Below are positions 6,892 through 11,272 of a stretch of DNA of 11,272 bases, one piece after another. The stretch comes from JBCCEV01 sp039030125 (lineage in GTDB: Bacteria > Pseudomonadota > Gammaproteobacteria > Ga0077536): contig JBCCEV010000140.1 in NCBI GenBank assembly GCA_039030125.1, positions 1 to 11,272 on the forward strand. The letters run 5' to 3'. Within the stretch, counting starts at the first letter, position 1. The number at the start of each line of letters is the position of its first letter. The notes beneath the pieces were generated by a model, which saw nothing but the letters and a program-made list of their open reading frames with translations, was not told the origin of the DNA and searched no databases. Position numbers and translations under genes: made by a program.

Positions 6892-8184
6892 GTGGCGGGC
6901 CTTAAGGTACTAATCATCGGTGGCGGCGGACGCGAGCACGCGATCGCTTGGAAATGCGCAAACGATGCCGGTGTGGCGCAGGTATATTGCGCGCCGGGTA
7001 ACGCTGGAACCGCGAATGAAACAGGCGTGAGTAACCTCGACATTAGTGTTGAAGACATTAGCGGTTTGGTCGCGTTTGCTCAAAACAACGCGATTGACCT
7101 GACGATTGTCGGGCCCGAGGCGCCGTTGGTCGCCGGCATCGTTGATCGATTCCAAGCCGCAAATCTGCCTTGCTTTGGACCGACCCAACGAGCGGCAATT
7201 CTCGAAGGTTCAAAATCATTCACTAAAGATTTTCTTAAGCGCCACCAAATTCCGACCGCCGCGTACGCGACCTTTGAAGACCTCGATGGCGCGCTTGCCT
7301 ACATTGATGACCTTAATGACCCGCCGGTGGTCAAAGCCGATGGGCTTGCTGCCGGGAAAGGCGTGGTTGTCGCTCTGGATCACGATATGGCGAAAGAAGC
7401 GGTTCGCGACATGCTCGGCGAAGGTAAATTCGGGAGCGCGGGCGCGCGCGTAGTGATCGAAGAACGCTTAATTGGCGAGGAAGCGAGTTTCATCGTAATG
7501 GCTGAAGGCGAAGATGCGGTGCCGCTTGCTTCTTCGCAAGATCACAAAGCCCGCGACGAGGGTGATCGTGGCCCGAATACGGGCGGTATGGGCGCCTACT
7601 CGCCGGCACCAGTGGTCAATGAAGAAATGGTGGGGCGGGTGATGCGCGAGGTGATTATGCCAACGCTGAAAGGCATGGCGGCCGAGGACCGGCGCTTCAG
7701 CGGATTTCTGTACGCAGGATTAATGATCTCGCCAGAGGGGATACCGAAGGTTCTCGAGTTCAATTGCCGCTGCGGCGACCCAGAAACGCAGCCTATTCTG
7801 GCAAGGCTACAGTCAGAGCTTAGCGCCACTTGTCTTGCCGTCATGGACGGGCAGGCAGGGTCACTCCAACTTCAATGGGATCCGCGCCCAGCGCTCGGCG
7901 TGGTAATGGCCGCAGGAGGTTATCCAGGGAGTTACGCGAGCGGCGATGTGATTGAGGGGCTAGAGCCCGCATCGGGCGACACACATGTTTTTCATGCGGG
8001 CACGCAGCTTGTGGACGGCCAGGTTGTCACATCCGGCGGGCGGGTTTTGTGTGTGGTGGGTTTAGGCGATTCGGTATCCGATGCTCAGGGACGCGCCTAC
8101 GAACGCGTTGCGCGGATCGCCTGGCAGAACGCTTATTATCGAGAGGACATCGGCTACCGTGCGATTGCGCGTGAGCGCGACTAG
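6892..8184 (+). CDS. purD: Phosphoribosylamine-glycine ligase (GAR synthetase)
   Basis: ATP-grasp enzyme joining phosphoribosylamine and glycine to form GAR, the second step of purine synthesis. It has 430 residues, as usual. Seen are IIGGGGREHAIAWK (7-21), VGPEAPLVAGIVD, CFGPT, KSFTKDFL, VKADGLAAGKGVV (147-159), EERLIGEEASF, SQDHKARDEGDRGPNTGGMG (215-234), GFLYAGLM and LEFNCRCGDPETQ (288-300), the metal-binding block. In that block Cys294 replaces the Phe I would expect (NCRF or NVRF). The C-terminal domain ends YYREDIGYRAIARERD. The start is GTG 6892; it places the family-typical LKVLIIGGGGREHA at the right distance and no ATG is available. The short gap after purH indicates one transcript. 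Its stop lies two bases from the stop of the opposing hisH. Confidence 0.97.
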   Translation: MAGLKVLIIGGGGREHAIAWKCANDAGVAQVYCAPGNAGTANETGVSNLDISVEDISGLVAFAQNNAIDLTIVGPEAPLVAGIVDRFQAANLPCFGPTQRAAILEGSKSFTKDFLKRHQIPTAAYATFEDLDGALAYIDDLNDPPVVKADGLAAGKGVVVALDHDMAKEAVRDMLGEGKFGSAGARVVIEERLIGEEASFIVMAEGEDAVPLASSQDHKARDEGDRGPNTGGMGAYSPAPVVNEEMVGRVMREVIMPTLKGMAAEDRRFSGFLYAGLMISPEGIPKVLEFNCRCGDPETQPILARLQSELSATCLAVMDGQAGSLQLQWDPRPALGVVMAAGGYPGSYASGDVIEGLEPASGDTHVFHAGTQLVDGQVVTSGGRVLCVVGLGDSVSDAQGRAYERVARIAWQNAYYREDIGYRAIARERD

Positions 8185-8186
8185 GT

Positions 8187-8837
8187 TCACGCAATCCCGT
8201 CCCAGCCAACGAAGTTTTCTAGGAGCCTTAGGCCATGTGCCGCGCTTTTTTCGGGGTGAAATTGCGTCGCGAAGATATTGTCGTGCGCCAGGGCCGCAGT
8301 AAATTCATTGATGTATTCCGATTTGCCGAGCGTCACCGCCGGGTCGCTCGGCTGCACGTAGTAGGAATGAACGAAATAAAAGCGCGCGTCGCTGGACACG
8401 TTTTCGATGATTGGGTGAGGGCGCTGCCAAGCGACGTTATTCCATCCCATATGTGGAACTTTACGCGGGGTTCCGTCATCAGCCGCCGGCGGATCTAGGG
8501 GAAACCTTTTAACCGCGCCCGCAAAAAGATCGAAGCCTTCGGTGCCACCGTCTTCCTCACTTTCAGTGAGCAGTGATTGCAGCCCTAAACAAATCCCGAA
8601 AAAAGGTTTGTTGCGCGCCGCTTCTCGAACAGCGCCGTCAAGTCCCCGCGCCTTCAATTCGCTCATGCAGTCACCGATCGCACCTTGACCGGGAAACACC
8701 ACACGGTCGGCGCGGCTGATCACCTCCGGATCTCCCGAGACCGTGACCTTCGCCCGGCCCTTGGCAACCCATTGAAGTGCCTTGTAAACCGAGCGGAGAT
8801 TACTACCGCCGTAATCGATAACCGCCAGCGTCGCCAT
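8187..8837 (-). CDS. hisH: Imidazole glycerol phosphate synthase, glutamine amidotransferase subunit
   Basis: Class I glutamine amidotransferase that supplies ammonia to HisF, which makes imidazole glycerol phosphate and releases AICAR. The 216 residues match the family. Seen are VIDYGGSNLRSV (6-17), VVFPGQGAIGDCM, the nucleophile motif FFGICLGLQSLL with Cys83, KVPHMGWNN, FYFVHSYYV and FATQFHPEKS with the catalytic His194 and Glu196. All triad residues are intact. ATG 8837 has an AGAGAG Shine-Dalgarno seven bases upstream. It follows hisB after 15 bases. hisA and hisF, which often follow hisH, are not here: purD occupies the downstream side on the other strand, so the partner subunit HisF must be encoded elsewhere. 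Confidence 0.97.
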   Translation of the reverse strand: MATLAVIDYGGSNLRSVYKALQWVAKGRAKVTVSGDPEVISRADRVVFPGQGAIGDCMSELKARGLDGAVREAARNKPFFGICLGLQSLLTESEEDGGTEGFDLFAGAVKRFPLDPPAADDGTPRKVPHMGWNNVAWQRPHPIIENVSSDARFYFVHSYYVQPSDPAVTLGKSEYINEFTAALAHDNIFATQFHPEKSAAHGLRLLENFVGWDGIA

Positions 8838-8874
8838 AGTCGAACTCTCTGCTCACAGTGAGCCTTTAGTCGAA
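8837..8874. repeat. Hairpin framed by 8-bp direct repeats at the hisB-hisH junction
   Basis: GCTCACAGTGAGC (8851-8863) is a perfect inverted repeat that can fold as a 5-bp stem with a 3-base loop and covers the hisB stop codon. It is bracketed by TAGTCGAA at 8837-8844 and again at 8867-8874, exactly 30 bases apart. There is no T-run, so it does not look like an intrinsic terminator. Its function is unknown and it may be coincidental. Confidence 0.45.
8845..8850 (-). promoter_or_regulatory. Ribosome binding site of hisH
   Basis: On the minus strand AGAGAG precedes the hisH ATG by seven bases. It sits immediately after the small hairpin at the hisB stop, so folding of that hairpin could affect its accessibility. 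Confidence 0.5.
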
Positions 8875-9443
8875 GGCGTGATTTGACCCATCCTTGAATC
8901 AGCTTCGCTCGCCATCCGTGCCGCCCGCCCAAACGCCTTGAATACCGTTTCGATAATGTGATGAGCGTTGTTGCCTCGTAAGCAGTCGATATGCATCGTT
9001 GCCAGCGCATGATTTGAGAAGCCCTGAAAAAACTCGTGAAATAGGTCGACGTCAAATTCGCCGATCCGCGCGCGCGGGAAATCGACGTGGTATTCCAAAC
9101 CAGGTCGCCCTGACCAATCGATAACGACGCGTGACAAGGCTTCATCAAGAGGCACATAAGCGTGTCCGTAACGTCGGATCCCCCGTTTGTCACCCAGCGC
9201 TTTGGCGAATGCCTGACCGAGTGTGATACCGATGTCTTCGACGGTGTGGTGCGCGTCGATCTCCAAATCGCCGGTTGCCTCGACGCTCAGATCCATGACG
9301 CCGTGGCGCGCAACTTGATCCAGCATGTGTTCAAGGAACGGGATCCCGGTATTGAATTGAGCCCGGCCGGTGCCGTCAATATCGACCGTTACGGAAATTT
9401 GAGTTTCTTTAGTATCGCGCGAGATAGTTGCGGTACGCTTCAT
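8853..9443 (-). CDS. hisB: Imidazoleglycerol-phosphate dehydratase (monofunctional)
   Basis: Manganese-dependent dehydration of imidazole glycerol phosphate to imidazole acetol phosphate in histidine synthesis. At 196 residues it is the monofunctional form (about 197 in Pseudomonas), lacking the N-terminal histidinol-phosphatase domain fused in E. coli. Seen are RDTKETQI, NTGIPFLEHMLDQVARHG, the first metal site HHTVEDIGI (65-73), RRYGHAYVPLDEALSRVVID, and the second metal site NNAHHIIETVFKAFGRA (158-174), ending PSTKGSL. ATG 9443 gives the usual MKRTATISRDTKET start; ATG 9455, four codons earlier, is a real alternative, and neither has a clear Shine-Dalgarno. The frame stays open to 9860 across hemF, but that extension is arginine-rich and antisense. 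hisH follows after 15 bases. Confidence 0.97.
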   Translation of the reverse strand: MKRTATISRDTKETQISVTVDIDGTGRAQFNTGIPFLEHMLDQVARHGVMDLSVEATGDLEIDAHHTVEDIGITLGQAFAKALGDKRGIRRYGHAYVPLDEALSRVVIDWSGRPGLEYHVDFPRARIGEFDVDLFHEFFQGFSNHALATMHIDCLRGNNAHHIIETVFKAFGRAARMASEADSRMGQITPSTKGSL

Positions 9444-9499
9444 GATGGCGAGCATTAATCGAGAGTTACCACGGGCGGCTAAACTAGCAGAACCTCGCA
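9444..9499. promoter_or_regulatory. Divergent hisB / hemF intergenic region
   Basis: These 56 bases separate two divergent gene starts and so should hold the promoter of hemF and at least part of that of hisB. TAAACT at 9480-9485 resembles a -10 box towards hemF, but no convincing -35 sits 16-18 bases upstream. I see no good promoter on the minus strand inside the gap; the hisB promoter may lie within the 5' part of hemF. No attenuator-like His-codon leader is present in this space. Confidence 0.35.
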
Positions 9500-10459
9500 A
9501 TGAAAGATAATCGAGCACGACCAAAAATGGGGATGGAGACGCCGGATATAAACTCGGTAAAGGATTACCTGACCGGTCTTCAAAGCCGTTTGTGCATCGA
9601 CCTGGAAGCGCTCGATGGCGGCGCCAGCTTCGCCGCCGATCAATGGCAGCGATCTGATCGCGACGGTTTGCGCGGCTATGGTGACACCCGAGTGCTGAGC
9701 GACGGCACGTTGTTCGAGCGCGCTGGAGTGAACTTCTCATTCGTTCACAGTGACGAATTGCCTGCCGCCGCAACGGCGGGGCGTCCAGACCTAAAAGGCT
9801 TACCGTACACCGCCATGGGGGTTTCGTTGGTCGCCCACCCCTACAATCCCTACGTACCAACTTCCCATGCCAATGTGCGCTGTTTTATCGCCGAGGGTGG
9901 TTCGGACACCTGGTGGTTTGGCGGAGGTTTTGACCTGACGCCCTACTATGGCTTCGATGAAGACGCTATCCATTGGCATCGTATTGCCTCGCAGGCCTGC
10001 GAACCCTTTGGCCAAGACGTTTACCGGCGTTTTAAACAATGGTGCGATGAGTACTTCCGCTTGCCGCACCGTAATGAGCAACGCGGGATTGGCGGTTTGT
10101 TTTTCGACGACTTGAACGAGTGGGGCTTCGAGCGCAGTTTTGCGTTTATGCGCAGTATCGGCGATCACTACCTAGCGGCTTATCGACCCATCGTCGAGCG
10201 GCGCCGGGAGATGCCGTTTAGCGACACCGAGCGTCAGTTTCAGCTCTATCGGCGCGGACGCTACGTTGAGTTTAATTTAGTGCAGGACCGCGGCACATTG
10301 TTTGGCCTTCAGTCGGGAGGCCGCACCGAGTCGATACTCATGTCGATGCCGCCACTGGTGCGCTGGGAGTACGATTTTCGGCCTCAGCCAGGAACACCTG
10401 AGGCCGCGCTGTACGAGCGTTACCTTACCCCTCGTGATTGGCTTGGTGAGCCCGGCTAA
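9500..10459 (+). CDS. hemF: Oxygen-dependent coproporphyrinogen III oxidase
   Basis: Oxidative decarboxylation of coproporphyrinogen III to protoporphyrinogen IX using O2, in haem synthesis. From ATG 9500 the protein has 319 residues, against about 299-305 in E. coli and Pseudomonas. Seen are ERAGVNFSFVHS, AMGVSLVAHPYNPYVPTSHA (106-125), WWFGGGFDLTPYYGFDEDA, HRNEQRGIGGLFFDDLN (190-206), QLYRRGRYVEFNLVQDRGT and FGLQSGGRTESILMSMPP, all diagnostic. The loop between Trp49 and Arg64 is four residues longer than in E. coli and lacks its run of four glycines. In-frame ATGs at 9527 and 9533 give 310 and 308 residues, closer to the norm, and the true start may be one of these. Its stop overlaps the stop of the opposing flavodoxin-like gene. 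Confidence 0.95.
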   Translation: MKDNRARPKMGMETPDINSVKDYLTGLQSRLCIDLEALDGGASFAADQWQRSDRDGLRGYGDTRVLSDGTLFERAGVNFSFVHSDELPAAATAGRPDLKGLPYTAMGVSLVAHPYNPYVPTSHANVRCFIAEGGSDTWWFGGGFDLTPYYGFDEDAIHWHRIASQACEPFGQDVYRRFKQWCDEYFRLPHRNEQRGIGGLFFDDLNEWGFERSFAFMRSIGDHYLAAYRPIVERRREMPFSDTERQFQLYRRGRYVEFNLVQDRGTLFGLQSGGRTESILMSMPPLVRWEYDFRPQPGTPEAALYERYLTPRDWLGEPG

Positions 10460-10923
10460 AACAGCCCCGCTTCTAATCCGGCCGCGATGGTGCCGCCCAA
10501 TTCACTACATTGTTCCAAATGTTTGGTGGTGAGATCCCCAATGCAAAGAACCGCGGGTACGACCTCGCGCCAACGCAGCCCCGTGATGATGCGCTCGATG
10601 CTGGTGAGGGCACCGCTGCCATCGTTGCCGGCTTTCACGAATAGCCCGTAAGGCAAGCCTTGGGTTTCTTCCAACACCTCGTAGTAAATGCGATCGAAGA
10701 AATATTTCAGCGCCCCGGACATGTAGCCAAAATTCTCGGGTGTTCCGAGGATCAGAGCATCTGCCCAACGTATGTCATCGGCGCTGGCTGCGATCGCGGT
10801 TGCGCTGCGGATACTTACGTTCTCGATTAGCGGATCGTTGGCACCGGCCAGAACCGCATCCAGCATTGCCTGCGTGCCACCCGTTTGCGAGTGATAAACC
10901 ACTAAGAGGTGTTTGTCCGTCAT
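10456..10923 (-). CDS. Flavodoxin-fold FMN-binding protein (possible NAD(P)H-dependent FMN reductase)
   Basis: A 155-residue single-domain protein of the flavodoxin-like superfamily; the precise role is not known. The N-terminal beta strand LLVVYHSQTGGTQAM (6-20) contains the S-x-TGGT loop that binds the FMN phosphate. A second block, LILGTPENFGYMSGALKYFFDRIYYE in pieces at about 57-82, is the usual second FMN loop with its Tyr/Phe residues. A third, FVKAGNDGSGAL (95-106), precedes an amphipathic helix. The protein could be an electron carrier or a small quinone or flavin reductase. It starts seven bases after the dtd stop, so the two probably share a transcript, and it converges on hemF with overlapping stop codons. 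Protoporphyrinogen oxidase HemG is also a flavodoxin-fold protein, but this one is shorter than the usual 175-180 residues and I see no evidence that it is HemG. Confidence 0.88.
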   Translation of the reverse strand: MTDKHLLVVYHSQTGGTQAMLDAVLAGANDPLIENVSIRSATAIAASADDIRWADALILGTPENFGYMSGALKYFFDRIYYEVLEETQGLPYGLFVKAGNDGSGALTSIERIITGLRWREVVPAVLCIGDLTTKHLEQCSELGGTIAAGLEAGLF

Positions 10924-10930
10924 CCGCGAG

Positions 10931-11272
10931 CTAAGCCGACAACCAAAACGTGACTGGTCCTGTGTTGATCAGGCTAACGGACATATCGGCACCAAATTCG
11001 CCAGTTTCTAAACGGGTGATCGACTTTTGGGCGCTGCGCACATAATGCTGGAACAGCTCCAGACCAAGCTCTGGATCAGCACAATGACCAAAGCTTGGAC
11101 GATTACCTTTTCCGGAATCCGCCACGAGCGTGAATTGCGGCACAGCGAGCATGGCGCCGCCGGTATCAATTAACGATCGATTCATTTTCCCGTGCGCATC
11201 CGGGAAGATCCGATAGTTCAAGCTGCGTTCAGCGAGCCGCTCGGCATTGCGGAGCTGATCGTCTTCGCCGAC
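10931..11272 (-). CDS. dtd: D-aminoacyl-tRNA deacylase, C-terminal part (5' end outside window)
   Basis: Hydrolyses D-amino acids from mischarged tRNAs, protecting translation. The frame runs from the window edge to TAG at 10931-10933, giving 113 residues; the family has about 145, so about 32 N-terminal residues are missing. Seen are GEDDQLRNAERLAERSLNYR in pieces at the N-terminal side, RIFPDAHGKMN, the catalytic loop PQFTLVADSGKGNRPSF and the terminal NTGPVTFW motif with its Gly-cisPro pair. In the loop the usual Ser before QFT is Pro; I have a weak impression that this also occurs elsewhere. The TTG at 11221 is an internal leucine, not the start. The flavodoxin-like gene follows after seven bases. 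Confidence 0.96.
   Translation of the reverse strand, partial: VGEDDQLRNAERLAERSLNYRIFPDAHGKMNRSLIDTGGAMLAVPQFTLVADSGKGNRPSFGHCADPELGLELFQHYVRSAQKSITRLETGEFGADMSVSLINTGPVTFWLSA

Noticed and set aside
8720..9193. 157-codon minus-strand frame spanning the hisB-hisH junction
   Set aside because: It overlaps both conserved his genes in another frame, and its basic, tryptophan- and arginine-rich translation is typical of a shadow frame.
9444..9860. 139-codon upstream extension of the hisB frame, opposite hemF
   Set aside because: The extension is arginine-rich, has no domain, and is antisense to the conserved N-terminal half of HemF. HisB homologues begin at about 9443.
1..11272. Mobile element, CRISPR array, tRNA or rRNA, toxin-antitoxin or defence system
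   Set aside because: The window is almost wholly filled by recognisable housekeeping genes. The two gaps above 50 bases contain no cloverleaf, regular repeats, inverted terminal repeats or credible small ORF.

Overview
The window is a dense chromosomal housekeeping region, very probably from a gammaproteobacterium. The reasons are the gene order aroQ-accB-accC-prmA-(zinc-ribbon/DUF3426 protein)-dusB-fis-purH-purD, which as I remember it is conserved in Pseudomonas and many other Gammaproteobacteria, and the presence of fis directly after dusB. Base composition looks moderately GC-rich (roughly 55-60% by eye, not computed). I see no mobile element, integrase, CRISPR array, tRNA or rRNA, and no frameshifted gene. 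I cannot assign a genus.

Layout. Positions 2-3872 hold a tight plus-strand run: the 3' end of aroQ (shikimate pathway), accB and accC (biotin carrier and biotin carboxylase of acetyl-CoA carboxylase), prmA (ribosomal protein L11 methyltransferase) and an uncharacterised membrane protein with an N-terminal zinc ribbon. After the largest gap (3873-4054, 182 bases) a second plus-strand run holds dusB, fis, purH and purD, with dusB and fis overlapping by an ATGA. purD then meets a minus-strand pair, hisB-hisH, tail to tail with only two bases between the stop codons. hisB and hemF are divergent across about 56 bases. hemF meets a minus-strand flavodoxin-like gene with the two stop codons overlapping, and that gene follows dtd (cut by the window end) in the same direction.

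How the genes work together. AccB and AccC feed fatty acid synthesis. DusB modifies tRNA, and Fis is a growth-rate-linked nucleoid protein probably co-transcribed with it. PurH and PurD are steps of de novo IMP synthesis. HisB and HisH belong to histidine synthesis. The HisH-HisF reaction releases AICAR, the substrate of PurH, so the pur and his genes that face each other are metabolically linked. HemF makes protoporphyrinogen IX with oxygen, pointing to an aerobic or facultative lifestyle. Dtd removes D-amino acids from mischarged tRNA.

I found no convincing undescribed system. What merits a second look is small: the his/pur tail-to-tail arrangement, the two terminator-free convergent junctions, a hairpin framed by direct repeats at the hisB-hisH junction, a Fis-like site upstream of dusB-fis, an altered loop in HemF, and the zinc-ribbon membrane protein of unknown role.
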